A stretch of 64,000 nt of DNA from Stakelama flava. GTDB taxonomy: Bacteria > Pseudomonadota > Alphaproteobacteria > Sphingomonadales > Sphingomonadaceae. The notes beneath the pieces are model-generated. The model ran no database searches. It was not told where the DNA came from and was given only the letters and a program-made list of their open reading frames with translations. Shown here piece after piece: positions 7,748 to 19,398 of this stretch. How positions within the stretch are numbered: position 1 is the stretch's first letter; every line of letters begins with the position of its first letter. A program made the translations under genes and the position numbers. The stretch is from positions 118,726 through 182,725 of the forward strand of contig NZ_JAHWZX010000006.1 of assembly GCF_019351405.1 (NCBI RefSeq), given 5' to 3'.

Positions 7748-8550
7748 TAATCCCTGCGCTGTTTGTCGAGCACGGTATAAGCCATCACTGCGGTCGCGAC
7801 GGCGGCGTTCAGGCTGTCCGCCTTTCCCGCCATCGGGATTTTGACCAGCAGGTCGCAGGCATCGGCATAGCTGTCGGGCATTCCCTGCGCCTCGTTTCCC
7901 GTCAGCAGGAAGGTGGGCGCGGGATAATCCGGCCCGCGATAATCGTGATCGGTGTCGAGGCTAAGTCCGACGAGCGTGCCTGGTCCTGATCGCAGCCAGG
8001 ACAGGAAATCGCCCCATTCGGTTCGCGCCAGCGGCACGGTAAAGATTGCTCCCATGCTGGCGCGGACAGCTTCGACCGAAAATGGGTCGACGCATTCGCC
8101 GACTAGGATCAGCCCGCCTGCGCCCACGGCATCGGCGGTGCGCAATATCGTGCCCAGATTGCCCGGATCGCGAAGCCGCTCTGCAACCAGCCAGATCGGT
8201 GCCGCTGTGCGGTCGAGCAAGGAAAGCCGCGTCGGCAGCTCGTCATACACGCCCACCACCGAACCGGGATTGTCCTTCCCCGAAAGCTTGGAGAGAATGT
8301 CGGCGCTGGTTTTCAGCGCTTCGCCGCCCGCCGTCTCGGTCGCTTCGATCAGTGCGCCAAGAAGCGGGTGCTCGGCGCCGTCGCCGGTGAAGAACAGGAA
8401 GCGCGGCAGATGGCCTTCCTCACGCGCTTCGGTCAGGATGCGAAGCCCTTCGGCCAGAAACAGCCCTTCCTCGCGCCGATGCCGCTTGTCGCGCAGCCCA
8501 CGCATCCGCTTGATCAGCGGGTTGGAAAAGGCGGTGATTTCACGGGGCAT
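7747..8550 (-). CDS. SpoU/TrmH-family RNA 2'-O-methyltransferase
   Basis: SAM-dependent enzyme that methylates ribose 2'-OH in rRNA or tRNA. The 267-residue SPOUT protein has an N-terminal substrate-binding domain (about 1-105) and the three knot motifs: RLRDPGNLGTILRTAD (125-140), TGNEAQGM (217-224) and IPMAGKADSLNAAVA (238-252). The ATG at 8550 was chosen because it begins the conserved domain (MPREITAFSNPLIK) and follows the HPr stop by 14 bp, making it the last gene of the PTS operon. The stop codon TAG spans the IS junction: two bases come from the duplicated target and one from the IS end. RlmB-like by family; exact target base not known. Confidence 0.92.
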   Translation of the reverse strand: MPREITAFSNPLIKRMRGLRDKRHRREEGLFLAEGLRILTEAREEGHLPRFLFFTGDGAEHPLLGALIEATETAGGEALKTSADILSKLSGKDNPGSVVGVYDELPTRLSLLDRTAAPIWLVAERLRDPGNLGTILRTADAVGAGGLILVGECVDPFSVEAVRASMGAIFTVPLARTEWGDFLSWLRSGPGTLVGLSLDTDHDYRGPDYPAPTFLLTGNEAQGMPDSYADACDLLVKIPMAGKADSLNAAVATAVMAYTVLDKQRRD

Positions 8551-8564
8551 CGGACGCTTCGGCT

Positions 8565-8837
8565 TCAATCCTCGCCGAACCGGTCCTCGACCAGCGCAAC
8601 CAGCGCGTCGACCGCGTCCTGCGCGCCGTCGCCTTCGGCACTGATCGTAATCGAATCGCCCTTGGCCGCGCCAAGCATCATCAGCCCCATGATAGAGGTG
8701 CCGGTGACGCACGAACCGTCCTTTTCCACCTCGATCTCAACCGGCTGACCCGAAGCCAGGGTAACGAATTTCGCGCTCGCCCGCGCGTGCAGGCCGCGCT
8801 TGTTGGCCATGGCGACCGTTCGGGAAACGCGGCTCAC
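8565..8837 (-). CDS. ptsH: Phosphocarrier protein HPr
   Basis: HPr carries phosphate between enzyme I and EIIA proteins, and here probably serves signalling rather than sugar import. The 90-residue protein shows the active-site His17 (GLHARAS) and the regulatory Ser48 (TGTSIMGLMML), the site an HPr kinase such as the HprK encoded upstream would modify. The start is a GTG overlapping the EIIA stop (GTGA); an internal ATG at codon 10 is less likely. No gene for enzyme I or for a sugar permease lies in the window. Confidence 0.93.
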   Translation of the reverse strand: MSRVSRTVAMANKRGLHARASAKFVTLASGQPVEIEVEKDGSCVTGTSIMGLMMLGAAKGDSITISAEGDGAQDAVDALVALVEDRFGED

Positions 8838-9241
8838 GCCGCCGCCTCACCCAATACTTCCGACGCGACAGAGATGTATTTGCGTCCCGCCTCCCGCGCG
8901 GCGCCGACCGCTTCGACGACCTGCATCGTCTTGCGCGCACCACCGAGGCGGATGAGCATAGGAAGGTTGATCCCGGCGATCACTTCGACGCGCCCCGGTT
9001 CCATCAGTGAGATGGCAAGATTGGACGGCGTGCCGCCGAACAGGTCGGTAAGCACGATTACGCCGCGCCCCGAATCGACGCTTTCGATCGCGCTGGCGAT
9101 ATCCGCCCGGCGTTCCTCCATATCGTCTTCCGGACCGATACAGATCGTCGCGATCCGGTCCTGCTGTCCCACCACATGCTGCATGGCAGTGACGAATTCT
9201 TCGGCCAGTCGGCCATGCGTCACCAATACAAGCCCGATCAT
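8834..9241 (-). CDS. PTS EIIA component, mannose-type
   Basis: A 135-residue EIIA-Man-type domain, phosphorylated by HPr on His9 (LVLVTHGRLAEEF). The family core DLFGGTPSN (about 66-74) is present. Alphaproteobacteria often carry such a stand-alone EIIA next to HPr and HprK without matching EIIB, EIIC or EIID, which points to a regulatory phosphorelay. It follows rapZ by 22 bp and overlaps HPr by 4 bp. Confidence 0.92.
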   Translation of the reverse strand: MIGLVLVTHGRLAEEFVTAMQHVVGQQDRIATICIGPEDDMEERRADIASAIESVDSGRGVIVLTDLFGGTPSNLAISLMEPGRVEVIAGINLPMLIRLGGARKTMQVVEAVGAAREAGRKYISVASEVLGEAAA

Positions 9242-9263
9242 GCGAAAATGATTCCCGTGCCGT

Positions 9264-10184
9264 TCATACCTGTGTCGGCGCCCCTTCCAGCGAATCCTGC
9301 GGTGCCGATCCTAGATCGCGGTGGCGCACCGTGGGGGAAAAACCGCCAGCGCGCAACCGTGCCGAAACGCGCTCGGCGACATGAACCGAACGATGACGCC
9401 CGCCCGTACAGCCAAAGGCGATGGTTACGTAAGCCTTACCCTGCTCCCTGTAGCGGGGCAGCAATAGCAGCAGCAACGCTTCGATCTGCTCCAGCGACTG
9501 CGCATAGGCAGGGTCCGCTGCGACATAGTCGGCGACCGCCTGATCCTGTCCCGTACCGGGACGAAGCGCGTCATCCCAGTGCGGATTTCGCAAGAAACGC
9601 ATGTCGAACACCAGATCGGCGTTGCGCGGGATGCCGCGTGAATAGCCGAACGACAGGATCGACAGCGTGGGTTCGCGCATCGCCGGCGTTGCGAAATCGT
9701 CGCGAATTTCCTGACTGAGATCGTTTGCCGAAAGCCGGGTGGTGTCTATCAGGCGGTTGGCCCATCGCCGCAGCGGGGCAAGCAGTTCGCGTTCGCGTGC
9801 GATGCCGTCGCTTGCCGGCCGGTCGATGGCGAGCGGGTGGCGGCGGCGGGTTTCGGCGTAGCGCCTTTCCAGCTCGGCACCCGCGCAGTCAAGAAACAGC
9901 ACGCCGATATCGTGTCCATGCACCTCACGCAGCGTCTTGATCCGTTCAACCAGTCCCCGCGGATCGAACCCGCGCGTCCGGGTGCTGAGGCCAACGGCCA
10001 GCGGCTTGTCGTCATATTCCGCATCATCGGGCAGTTCAGTGGCCAGTAATCGATCGATCAACAGCAACGGCAACTGGTCGACCACTTCCCAGCCAAGATC
10101 CTCCAACGTGCGCAGGACGGTCGATTTGCCCGCGCCCGACATGCCGCTGACCAGCAGGATACGCTTGGATTCGCGTCGTTTCAT
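9264..10184 (-). CDS. rapZ: RapZ/YvcJ-family nucleotide-binding protein
   Basis: P-loop ATP/GTP-binding protein of 306 residues. In enteric bacteria RapZ guides RNase E to the small RNA GlmZ and so controls amino-sugar synthesis; in other phyla its role is less clear. Visible are a Walker A motif (GMSGAGKST, 14-22), a DCAGAELERRYAETRRRHPL segment (about 99-118) typical of the family, and the conserved C-terminal GCTGGRHRSV (about 258-267). It overlaps hprK by 4 bp. An RNA-adaptor role here is inference from homology. Confidence 0.92.
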   Translation of the reverse strand: MKRRESKRILLVSGMSGAGKSTVLRTLEDLGWEVVDQLPLLLIDRLLATELPDDAEYDDKPLAVGLSTRTRGFDPRGLVERIKTLREVHGHDIGVLFLDCAGAELERRYAETRRRHPLAIDRPASDGIARERELLAPLRRWANRLIDTTRLSANDLSQEIRDDFATPAMREPTLSILSFGYSRGIPRNADLVFDMRFLRNPHWDDALRPGTGQDQAVADYVAADPAYAQSLEQIEALLLLLLPRYREQGKAYVTIAFGCTGGRHRSVHVAERVSARLRAGGFSPTVRHRDLGSAPQDSLEGAPTQV

Positions 10185-10615
10185 CGCTGCGTCTCCACAT
10201 GGCGAAGCGCCAGTTCGGCCTTGATCGGCGCGGAAGGCTCCAGCGCGGCGAATGCCGTCACCGGCACGTCAACTCCGGCGATCCGTTGTGTATCATAGGA
10301 TGCGGGCAGCCGTTCCGGGCGCTCTTCCAGACGAAGCAGCAACGCCACTGGAACGTCCTGTATATGCGGCATTTCGATGATGCCGACGCCGCGCACCTCG
10401 ATCCTGCCGATGATCGTGTCCGGCGCGCGCGCATGGAGGCGCGGCCCCGATCGAGTAACGCGCGTATAATCGTCGCTGACCAGCACCGCGCCGCGATCGA
10501 TCAGGCGCAGCGCCAGATCCGATTTGCCGCTGCCCGACCGGCCGCTGATCAGAAGCGCCCGCCCGTCGATCGCCACGCACGAGGCATGAAGCGTTTCGGA
10601 GGAAAGGTCGGCCAA
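10181..10615 (-). CDS. hprK: HPr kinase/phosphorylase, short alphaproteobacterial form
   Basis: HprK phosphorylates a serine of HPr. This 144-residue protein consists only of the C-terminal kinase domain; Firmicutes enzymes are about 310 residues. The Walker A motif GRSGSGKS (25-32) and the segment following it (DLALRLIDRGAVLVSDDY) match the family. The truncated form is normal in Alphaproteobacteria. The start appears to be TTG at 10615, with GGAG 6 bases upstream. It sits between chvG and rapZ, linking envelope or acid sensing to the PTS branch. Confidence 0.9.
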   Translation of the reverse strand: MADLSSETLHASCVAIDGRALLISGRSGSGKSDLALRLIDRGAVLVSDDYTRVTRSGPRLHARAPDTIIGRIEVRGVGIIEMPHIQDVPVALLLRLEERPERLPASYDTQRIAGVDVPVTAFAALEPSAPIKAELALRHVETQR

Positions 10616-10626
10616 TTATTGCTCCG

Positions 10627-12201
10627 TTATCCATGCGCGCCGGCTGCGGGCAGTTCGACGACGAATCTGGCACCGCTCAACCGGTCTTCGCGCGATTCGA
10701 CCGCGATGGTTCCCTGATGCCCTTCCACGATGGTGCGGGCAATGGCGAGCCCAAGGCCGCTATGCTTGCCGAACGCCTCGCCCCCCGGACGCACCGAATG
10801 AAAGCGGCTGAAGATTGCTTCGCGGTGCTCCTGCGGCACGCCGGGGCCTTCGTCTTCGACACGAATGGTGATGGTGCCCGGCCCCCGTGCGGCGGACACC
10901 GCGATCGTGCCACTATCGGGCGAGAAGGATATCGCATTGTCGATCAGGTTTTCGAAAACGCGTTCCAGCCGCGCGCCTTCGCCCATCACGACAAGCGGGC
11001 GGGACGTCGCCCGGTCGAAATGAATACGCACGTCGCGCCGGGCATTGCGGTTCATATTCTGCTCGATCAGCGCTTCCAGCATCGCACCGATATCGACGGG
11101 ATCGAATTTCGCCCGGCTTAGCTGCGCGTCGAGGCGGGATGCTTCCGAAATATCGCTGATCAGCCGGTCGAGACGATGAATATCGTCGCGAACGATTTCG
11201 AGGAGCTGTTCCTGAAGCTTGGAATCACGCACATGGACAAGGCTCTCCACCGCCGAGCGCAATGAGGCGAGGGGGTTTTTCAACTCGTGCGTGACATCGG
11301 CGGCAAAGGCTTCGGTCGCGTCGATCCGGGCGCGCAACGCCTGGCTCATGTCCGACAGCGCGCGTGCGAGCAGGCCGATTTCGTCGCGGCGTGAGGGAAG
11401 GCGGGGGACAACCACCTCGCGCGCGCGGCCCAGCCGAACGCGGACCGCGGCGCGCGCCAATCGACGTAGTGGACGGACGATCGTGCGAGCGAGGAACAGC
11501 GACAACAGGATCGACACGATCGCGACGATGGCAAGCACTACGCTCAGCCGGAACCGTTCCAGCCGAACCGTCTGGGTGATGTCGCGCGCATTGACGGTCG
11601 TCATCACCACGCCGTCATCGTCCAGCGAGGTCGCGGCGGTAATGACGGGGGTGCGATCCGGCGCGCGCCAGACGGTGGCGGGCGTGCTTTCGGTGTGGCG
11701 AGCGGTTCTGACATCGGGCCATGCCGACCCGTCGGCGTCACCCCGGTCGCGGTAGAGCGGCGCCCGCGGCGCGCCGACGACGGTATCGATTACGGCGTCC
11801 AGAAACCGCGCCGCATCCTGCTGCCACGGTTCTTTGTCAGGATCGATCAGGCGGAAGTTGCGCACGCCCAGCGCCTGGCTGTCTGATACCAGCTGCGAAT
11901 CGGGGCCGTAAACGCGAACCCGTGTGCCGGTGCTGGCGGCCAGCCGGGCGATGATCGGCTTTCGCGCCTGTGGCGGGGCGGCGAGCAGCGCCTGTGCGAT
12001 CAGCCGCGTCTCCCGGCTTGCCTGTGCAACGCGGCTGTCGACGATGCGCGTGCGATAGGAATCGAGATAGAAGAACCCGCCTGCCAGCATGGCGAGCGCG
12101 AAAATGTTGACCGCCAGTATCCGCGGCGTGAGCGATACGCGCCCGGACCAGCGCAGCGAAAGCTCGCGCTCGTCATTCCTCCGAGAAGCGATAGCCCGCA
12201 C
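10627..12201 (-). CDS. chvG: ChvG-type sensor histidine kinase
   Basis: Inner-membrane sensor kinase of 524 residues that pairs with the response regulator upstream. It has a transmembrane helix (about 28-47), a periplasmic domain (about 48-215), a second helix (about 219-238), HAMP, a HisKA domain with phospho-acceptor His305 ([10 protein letters not shown]) and an HATPase domain with DEGPGVP. ChvG systems respond to acid and envelope signals in rhizobia, where ExoR inhibits the sensor; no exoR is seen here. The only start in frame at the right place is GTG at 12201, giving a 29-bp overlap with chvI. Confidence 0.92.
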   Translation of the reverse strand: MRAIASRRNDERELSLRWSGRVSLTPRILAVNIFALAMLAGGFFYLDSYRTRIVDSRVAQASRETRLIAQALLAAPPQARKPIIARLAASTGTRVRVYGPDSQLVSDSQALGVRNFRLIDPDKEPWQQDAARFLDAVIDTVVGAPRAPLYRDRGDADGSAWPDVRTARHTESTPATVWRAPDRTPVITAATSLDDDGVVMTTVNARDITQTVRLERFRLSVVLAIVAIVSILLSLFLARTIVRPLRRLARAAVRVRLGRAREVVVPRLPSRRDEIGLLARALSDMSQALRARIDATEAFAADVTHELKNPLASLRSAVESLVHVRDSKLQEQLLEIVRDDIHRLDRLISDISEASRLDAQLSRAKFDPVDIGAMLEALIEQNMNRNARRDVRIHFDRATSRPLVVMGEGARLERVFENLIDNAISFSPDSGTIAVSAARGPGTITIRVEDEGPGVPQEHREAIFSRFHSVRPGGEAFGKHSGLGLAIARTIVEGHQGTIAVESREDRLSGARFVVELPAAGAHG

Positions 12202-12883
12202 CGTATAGCGTTTCGATCGCGTCGAACTGCGGATCGACCTGCCGGAATTTGCGCCGCACGCGCTTTATGTGGCTGTCGATCGTCCGGTCATCGACATAGA
12301 TGTCGTCCTGATATGCCGCGTCCATCAACTGGTTGCGCGTCTTTACTACCCCCGGCCGCTGGGCCAGCGCTTCCAGAATCATGAATTCGGTAACGGTCAA
12401 CGTGACGACATCGCCTTTCCACGTCACCCGATGCTTTGCCGGGTCCATGTTCAGTTCGCCGCGCTCCAGCACATCGGCGCTCTCGGGCAAATCGCCGCCT
12501 TCCGCACCACCGCCCGCATGTTCGGTGCGGCGCAGGATCGCGCGGATGCGTGCGATCAGCAGCCGCTGCGAAAAGGGTTTGCTGATATAATCGTCAGCCC
12601 CCATGGCAAGACCGAGCGCCTCATCCAGTTCATCATCTTTCGAGGTGAGGAAGATAACCGGAACCTGACTTTTTTCGCGCAACCGGCGCAACAGTTCCAG
12701 CCCGTCCATGCGTGGCATCTTGATATCGAGCACGGCCAGATCGGGCGGATTTTCGGTAAGCGCTTTCAGTGCGGTATCGCCGTCGGCATAAACGCGCGTG
12801 ACGAAACCTTCGGCCTGAAGCGCGATGGATACCGAGGTCAGAATGTTGCGGTCGTCATCGACGAGCGCGATCGTCTCGCTCAT
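12173..12883 (-). CDS. chvI: ChvI-type response regulator (OmpR/PhoB family)
   Basis: DNA-binding response regulator of 236 residues. The receiver domain has the acidic pocket (DDD, 9-11), phospho-acceptor Asp53 ([11 protein letters not shown]) and the Lys of ISKPF; a winged-helix domain fills about 140-236. The ATG at 12883 was chosen for its GGGAG six bases upstream and because [11 protein letters not shown] is the usual N terminus; the frame stays open upstream but without a good start site. It is first in the chvI-chvG-hprK-rapZ-EIIA-HPr order and divergent from a mechanosensitive channel gene. Confidence 0.94.
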   Translation of the reverse strand: MSETIALVDDDRNILTSVSIALQAEGFVTRVYADGDTALKALTENPPDLAVLDIKMPRMDGLELLRRLREKSQVPVIFLTSKDDELDEALGLAMGADDYISKPFSQRLLIARIRAILRRTEHAGGGAEGGDLPESADVLERGELNMDPAKHRVTWKGDVVTLTVTEFMILEALAQRPGVVKTRNQLMDAAYQDDIYVDDRTIDSHIKRVRRKFRQVDPQFDAIETLYGAGYRFSEE

Positions 12884-13052
12884 TGGCGCTCCCGCCATAA
12901 CCGTTTCATGGGCTTCGCGCGTACTCCAAACGTCGCCCGCCGACAACCGCCACGGTGTAAATGCAGATCCGCCAGCGATGAACGGCTTCTTCGCGTCTGC
13001 AATAAAATTGCTGCACTGCGGAACAACTTTGTTCGTCCGCCTTTGAAGCTGC

Positions 13053-14210
13053 ATGTACCATTTTCAGGTCGCAGGCTGGACGGTGCCCGAACCGGTGATC
13101 AGTGTCGGACTGATCGCGCTTGCTATCCTGCTTGCGCTGGCCGCGCACGGCATTTTTGTGCGACTGCTGCTGCGATTGACCAGAAACACCAGCTTCGTCG
13201 CCGATGATGTTCTGTTCCGGCGATCGCTCCGCCCGATGCGATGGATATTCGTTGCGATCAGTCTTGCGCTGATCCGCTCCGCGCTCAGCCTGGATGCCGC
13301 TGCCGACGCGATATGGAAGCAGGCGGCGGGACTGATCGTGCCACTGCTGATCGGTTGGCTCGCAATATCGCTGATCCGCGCCAGCACCAAGATTGTTGAG
13401 ATACGTTCCGACATCACCGTTGAGGACAATCTGAAGGCACGACGGCGGCGCACGCGCAGCATGATCCTGGGCCGCATCGCCACGATCATCGTCGCGTTCA
13501 TCACCATCTGCCTGATGCTGCTGTCGATCCCCGGCGTGCGTAGCGTGGGGGTTACGCTGATGGCGTCCGCGGGTCTTGTCGGCCTGGCGGTGGGTGCAGC
13601 GGCACAGCCCGCGCTAAAGAACCTTATCGCCGGCGTGCAGATGGCGTTCACAGAGCCGATCCGCATCGATGATGCTGTGATTATTGCCGATGAATGGGGT
13701 TGGGTAGAGGAAATAAAACTCACCTATGTCGTGATAAAAATCTGGGACCAGCGCCGCCTTATCGTACCGGTTTCTAAATTTCTCGACGAACCGTTCCAGA
13801 ACTGGACCCGCGACGGGGCAGGGCTGCTCGGATCGGTATTCCTCTATCTGGACCCGAGTGCCGACATCGCCCGGCTGCGCGACCATTTCGAAGAGGTTGT
13901 GGTCAAGGAACCACTGTTCGACGGGCGCGGAAAAGTGTTGCAGGTAACAGACGCCAATGCGTCGGCGATCGAGATCAGGATGCTGGCGACGGCTTCCAAT
14001 TCGCCGCGGACGTTCGACCTTCGCTGCGCAATCCGGGAAAAGATGCTTGCTTTCATCCGCGACGAAATGCCCGAGGCCTTCCCCCGCACGCGTGCCGAAC
14101 TGGGCAGCGCCGAATGGAAAGACGCGCCCGGTCGCATTCCCGATCCGGTGCATCCGCCGCAGCGAGCCCCTTATCCTGAGGGGATCGGCGGTCCCGAAGG
14201 CGAAGAGTGA
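13053..14210 (+). CDS. MscS-family small-conductance mechanosensitive channel
   Basis: Inner-membrane channel of 385 residues that would release solutes under osmotic downshock. Hydrophobic helices lie near 15-35, 60-80 and 95-112. The pore-lining TM3 is recognisable by its Ala/Gly pattern ([16 protein letters not shown], 170-185), followed by the MscS beta domain ([18 protein letters not shown] onward) and a C-terminal alpha/beta domain. The tail is Pro-rich. It is divergent from chvI, so it may share control with that system, but no operator was identified. Confidence 0.92.
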   Translation: MYHFQVAGWTVPEPVISVGLIALAILLALAAHGIFVRLLLRLTRNTSFVADDVLFRRSLRPMRWIFVAISLALIRSALSLDAAADAIWKQAAGLIVPLLIGWLAISLIRASTKIVEIRSDITVEDNLKARRRRTRSMILGRIATIIVAFITICLMLLSIPGVRSVGVTLMASAGLVGLAVGAAAQPALKNLIAGVQMAFTEPIRIDDAVIIADEWGWVEEIKLTYVVIKIWDQRRLIVPVSKFLDEPFQNWTRDGAGLLGSVFLYLDPSADIARLRDHFEEVVVKEPLFDGRGKVLQVTDANASAIEIRMLATASNSPRTFDLRCAIREKMLAFIRDEMPEAFPRTRAELGSAEWKDAPGRIPDPVHPPQRAPYPEGIGGPEGEE

Positions 14211-14247
14211 CGCCATGGCGTTTCGATCCCATCCCGGATCGGTTTGA

Positions 14248-15819
<1,572 letters not shown>

Positions 15820-15828
15820 GCACGTCGC

Positions 15829-17013
15829 ATGACGCCGGCTGCACGTACTCAGGCGGCAATCGAGCTGCTCGATCAGATTATCGCCGCAGCGCGCGATCAG
15901 GGCGCGGCGGCTGATACGCTGATCGCGCGCTATTTCGCCGCACGGCGCTATGCCGGGTCGAAGGATCGGCGCGCCGTTCGCGCGCTGGTCTATGATGCGA
16001 TCCGCTTGCTCGGCGAATGCCCCGAAAGCGGGCGCGCCGCGATGCTTGCGCTTGCCCGTGTCCGCCCGGAAATCGCTGAGCATTTCGGGCATGGCGAATA
16101 TGGTCCGGCGGCGATCGCGGCAGATGAGCCGGTTGCCGAACCCGGCATCGCGCCGCAATGGCTGGTCGATGCGCTGAAAGCATCGGCAATCGGCGAAGCG
16201 GAACAGGCGGCGCTGCTCGATCGCGCGCCGCTCGACATTCGCGTCAATCCGCTTCGCGCCACGCTCGATACGGTGAGTGGAACACTCAATGCCGAACCCA
16301 TCGGTGCGCCGCCGCTGGGCGTGCGCCTTCCGGCCGACAGCCGATTGGAACACCACCCGCTATTCGAGGCCGGAGCATTCGAAGTGCAGGATGCGGGCAG
16401 TCAGATCGTGACGCTGGCGACCGGTGCTGCCCCCGGGATGTCGGTCGTCGATCTGTGCGCCGGCGGTGGCGGCAAGACGCTGGCCATGGCGGCAATGATG
16501 GCAGATCGCGGGCAAATCCTCGCCACCGATACCGATCGGGCAAGGCTTTCGCGCCTGCCCGCGCGCGCCGAACGCGCCGGGGTGACCATCGCTGAAACCC
16601 GATTGCTTGATCCTGGCCTGGAAAGCGAAGCGCTGACCGACATCGGACAATCCGCCGATGTCGTGCTGGTCGATGCGCCTTGTTCGGGCACCGGCACATG
16701 GCGACGCAACCCGGAGGCACGCTGGCGGCTGACGCCGCAGCGGCTTCGTCGGCTTGTGCAGATACAGGCGCGTCTGCTCGATATCGGCGCAGCGCTCGTT
16801 CGGCCGGGCGGCGCGCTTGTGCATATCGTATGTTCGCTGCTCGACGATGAAGGCGCGGCGCAGATTGACGCTTTCCTCGACCGGCATCCCGATTGGCGGG
16901 CCGAAGCGCTTGCATTACCCGCCGGGAGCGTTCACGCGAAGGGAATGCGTTTGACGCCCGCAAGCGACGGCACCGACGGCTTTTTTGTCGCAAGGCTCGT
17001 TCGCGCATGCTAG
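15829..17013 (+). CDS. RsmB/NOP-family rRNA (cytosine-C5)-methyltransferase
   Basis: SAM-dependent enzyme forming 5-methylcytosine in rRNA. The 394-residue protein has a short NusB-like N-terminal domain (about 1-95) and a Rossmann methyltransferase domain with [10 protein letters not shown] (motif I), [10 protein letters not shown] with Cys285 (motif IV, releases product) and [11 protein letters not shown] with Cys335 (motif VI, the attacking cysteine). It is close to RsmB (Fmu) but the N-terminal part is reduced, so the exact position methylated is uncertain. Confidence 0.92.
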   Translation: MTPAARTQAAIELLDQIIAAARDQGAAADTLIARYFAARRYAGSKDRRAVRALVYDAIRLLGECPESGRAAMLALARVRPEIAEHFGHGEYGPAAIAADEPVAEPGIAPQWLVDALKASAIGEAEQAALLDRAPLDIRVNPLRATLDTVSGTLNAEPIGAPPLGVRLPADSRLEHHPLFEAGAFEVQDAGSQIVTLATGAAPGMSVVDLCAGGGGKTLAMAAMMADRGQILATDTDRARLSRLPARAERAGVTIAETRLLDPGLESEALTDIGQSADVVLVDAPCSGTGTWRRNPEARWRLTPQRLRRLVQIQARLLDIGAALVRPGGALVHIVCSLLDDEGAAQIDAFLDRHPDWRAEALALPAGSVHAKGMRLTPASDGTDGFFVARLVRAC

Positions 17014-17045
17014 CCCGCGCCAAGCGTCCAGTTTCGGAGACACTC

Positions 17046-17567
17046 ATGCGTTTCACCTCGGTTTCGGCGGCAATCGCGCTTACCCTGACCTGCGTTTCGA
17101 CCTCGCTATACGGGCAGCGCCCCGATGATCAGATCGATGCGCGTTCGATGGCGCTGCTGAAGCAGGGCGAGGCAAAGCTTGCCGCCGGAAATCTCACCGG
17201 CGCGCGCGAAACGCTGGAAACCGCGCTTGCGGTCGATCCGCGCAACCGCAAGGCGTTCGTGGTGCTGGCGAAGGTGGCGCGCGGGCAGGGGCTGCCCGGC
17301 CGTGCGATCCGCCTGTATCGCGAAGCGCTGACGCTGGAACCCAATGATGTAGAGGCGCTTCAGGGACAGGGCGAAGCGATGGTGACCAAGGGGGCGGTCG
17401 TCCGCGCGAAGGAAAACCTGACCAAGATCGAAAAGATTTGCGGCAACGAAACTTGCGCCGCCGCGACTCAGCTTTCCGCCGTCATCGCCAAGGGACCTCC
17501 CCCCACCGCGACCGCCCAGCAAAATGCGAAGCCGCAAGGCGAGGCAGAAGCAACGTCTAAACAATAG
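17046..17567 (+). CDS. Secreted tetratricopeptide-repeat protein
   Basis: A 173-residue protein with a signal peptide (about 1-23) and two or three TPR units (about 38-125: [18 protein letters not shown], then [19 protein letters not shown], then [20 protein letters not shown]), ending in an Ala/Pro/Gln-rich tail. It probably serves as a periplasmic scaffold; no partner can be named. The ATG at 17046 was chosen because it begins the signal peptide. The 3' end overlaps the convergent ksgA by 11 bp. Confidence 0.85.
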   Translation: MRFTSVSAAIALTLTCVSTSLYGQRPDDQIDARSMALLKQGEAKLAAGNLTGARETLETALAVDPRNRKAFVVLAKVARGQGLPGRAIRLYREALTLEPNDVEALQGQGEAMVTKGAVVRAKENLTKIEKICGNETCAAATQLSAVIAKGPPPTATAQQNAKPQGEAEATSKQ

Positions 17568-18390
17568 GCTGCAACGCGCGTGCAAGCGCGACGAAATCCT
17601 CGATTGCCAGCGTCTCCGGCCGACGCGTGGGATCGATTCCCAGCGTTTCCAGTGCGGCGAGCGCGCCGGGTACGCTTTTCAACGATTGCCGAAGCATCTT
17701 GCGCCGCTGCCCGAACGCGGCCGCGGTGACCATCCCCAGTGTTTCGGGAGAAACCCCGTCTGGCGCATTGCCCGGCGTGATATGCACTACCGCCGACATG
17801 ACCTTCGGGGGTGGGGTGAACGCGGATCGATGCACCGGCATCGCGATCCGCGCTTCGCTGCGCCACTGCGAAAGCACCGCCAACCGACCATAGGCACCAC
17901 TGCCGGGGCGTGCGACGATCCGTTCGGCAACCTCGCGTTGGAACATCAGCGTCAGGCTGCGCCACCAGGGCCGCCATTCGGCCGAAAGCCATCCGACCAA
18001 CAGCGCGGTCCCGACATTATAGGGCAGATTCGCCACGATCGCAGGCGGCGCGACAAACAGACCCGGCATATCGATGGTCAGCGCATCGCCTTCGATCAGG
18101 CGCAATCGGTCAGGATAGGCTTGCCCAAGCTGTTCGAGCGCCGGGATGCAGCGATGGTCGCGTTCGATCGCGGTAACGTTCGCTCCGGCGGCGAGCAGGG
18201 CGCGCGTAAGACCGCCGGGGCCGGGACCGATTTCCAGAACGTCGCGTTCCGCAATGTCGCCCGGAATGGCTGCGATGCGCGTCAGAAGCTGCGAATCGAA
18301 AAGGAAATTCTGGCCCAGCGCCTTGCTGGCCGACAATCCGTGTTCGCGAATGACGTCCCTTAACGGCGGCAACGCCGGGCCTTCGCTCAT
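17557..18390 (-). CDS. rsmA: 16S rRNA dimethyladenosine transferase KsgA
   Basis: Dimethylates two adjacent adenines near the 3' end of 16S rRNA, a late step in small-subunit assembly. The 277-residue protein shows LGQNFLFD (25-32), the SAM-binding [10 protein letters not shown] (53-62) and the catalytic NLPYN (121-125). The ATG at 18390 overlaps the pdxA stop by 4 bp, which fixes the start; the longer open frame upstream is out-of-frame pdxA sequence. The order lptD-surA-pdxA-ksgA is the classical one in Proteobacteria. Confidence 0.97.
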   Translation of the reverse strand: MSEGPALPPLRDVIREHGLSASKALGQNFLFDSQLLTRIAAIPGDIAERDVLEIGPGPGGLTRALLAAGANVTAIERDHRCIPALEQLGQAYPDRLRLIEGDALTIDMPGLFVAPPAIVANLPYNVGTALLVGWLSAEWRPWWRSLTLMFQREVAERIVARPGSGAYGRLAVLSQWRSEARIAMPVHRSAFTPPPKVMSAVVHITPGNAPDGVSPETLGMVTAAAFGQRRKMLRQSLKSVPGALAALETLGIDPTRRPETLAIEDFVALARALQPIV

Positions 18391-19388
18391 GCCGTGATAC
18401 CGGCCTTTTCCCGCCGCCCGGCAGCCGAGGCGGCAAGCCGGATCGCCGCGATCATAGCGCCCGGCTCGGCCTGATCGCTGCCCGCGATGCCGAACGCGGT
18501 CCCGTGATCGGGCGAGGTCCGGACGATCGGCAAGCCGAGGGTGATGTTGACGCCTTCGTCGAAGTGCAGCGTTTTGATCGGGATCAGCGCCTGATCGTGA
18601 TAGGGGCACAGCGCCGCATCGAACGTGGCGCGCGCGCGCGGGTGGAACATCGTATCGGCGGCGAAAGGCCCCGCCGCGTCGATCCCGTCACGTTGCAGTC
18701 TTTCGACCGCCGGGATGAAATAATCAATCTCCTCGGTGCCGATTGCGCCGCTTTCGCCGGCATGGGGATTGAACCCGGCAAAGGCCAGGCGCGGCTTTTC
18801 AATTCCGAAATTGCGCTGCAGTCCGCGCGCCGTCGCATGCCCCTTGCGGACGATCAGATCGACCGAGAGCGTTTCACTGACTTTGGCAAGCGGGATGTGG
18901 GTCGTGATCGGGACGACACGCAGCGTCGGCCCGGCAAGCATCATAACCGCGTTGTCCTTCGACACCCCGCAACGTTCAGCGACGAATTCGGTCTGACCGG
19001 GATGGGTGAAGCCGATATCATACAGCCGCGCCTTCGACACCGGTGCGGTCACCAGCGCGCCCGCAGCGCCCGATCGCGCCAGACCGACGGAAAGTTCCAG
19101 CGCCTGAAGCGCCGACCTTGCCCCCGAAATATCGGCATTGCCCGGTGAAACCGCGTGGCGATCGCCCACCGACAGCAGCGGAAGCGCGTCGGCGAACACG
19201 TCGGTCGCTTCATCGGGTTCGCCTATCGTGCGGACCGGACCATCCCACACTGCTTCGATCGCCCGGATATTACCCACCGCGAAAAAGGGTTGAAGTTGAT
19301 GCAGCTGGCGCGCCTGCCATGCCTTGGCGATGATTTCAGGCCCGATTCCGGCGGGATCGCCCATCGCGACGGCGAGCGGGCGCGTCAT
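18387..19388 (-). CDS. pdxA: 4-hydroxythreonine-4-phosphate dehydrogenase PdxA
   Basis: NAD- and metal-dependent enzyme of the DXP-dependent vitamin B6 pathway. The 333-residue protein begins with the family hallmark [14 protein letters not shown] (6-19); the metal-binding histidines lie in TTHIPLAKV and [11 protein letters not shown]. The ATG at 19388 is chosen over an upstream ATG at 19424 because that one lies inside surA. It is the third gene of lptD-surA-pdxA-ksgA. Confidence 0.96.
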   Translation of the reverse strand: MTRPLAVAMGDPAGIGPEIIAKAWQARQLHQLQPFFAVGNIRAIEAVWDGPVRTIGEPDEATDVFADALPLLSVGDRHAVSPGNADISGARSALQALELSVGLARSGAAGALVTAPVSKARLYDIGFTHPGQTEFVAERCGVSKDNAVMMLAGPTLRVVPITTHIPLAKVSETLSVDLIVRKGHATARGLQRNFGIEKPRLAFAGFNPHAGESGAIGTEEIDYFIPAVERLQRDGIDAAGPFAADTMFHPRARATFDAALCPYHDQALIPIKTLHFDEGVNITLGLPIVRTSPDHGTAFGIAGSDQAEPGAMIAAIRLAASAAGRREKAGITA

Positions 19389-19398
19389 GGCTATCCCC

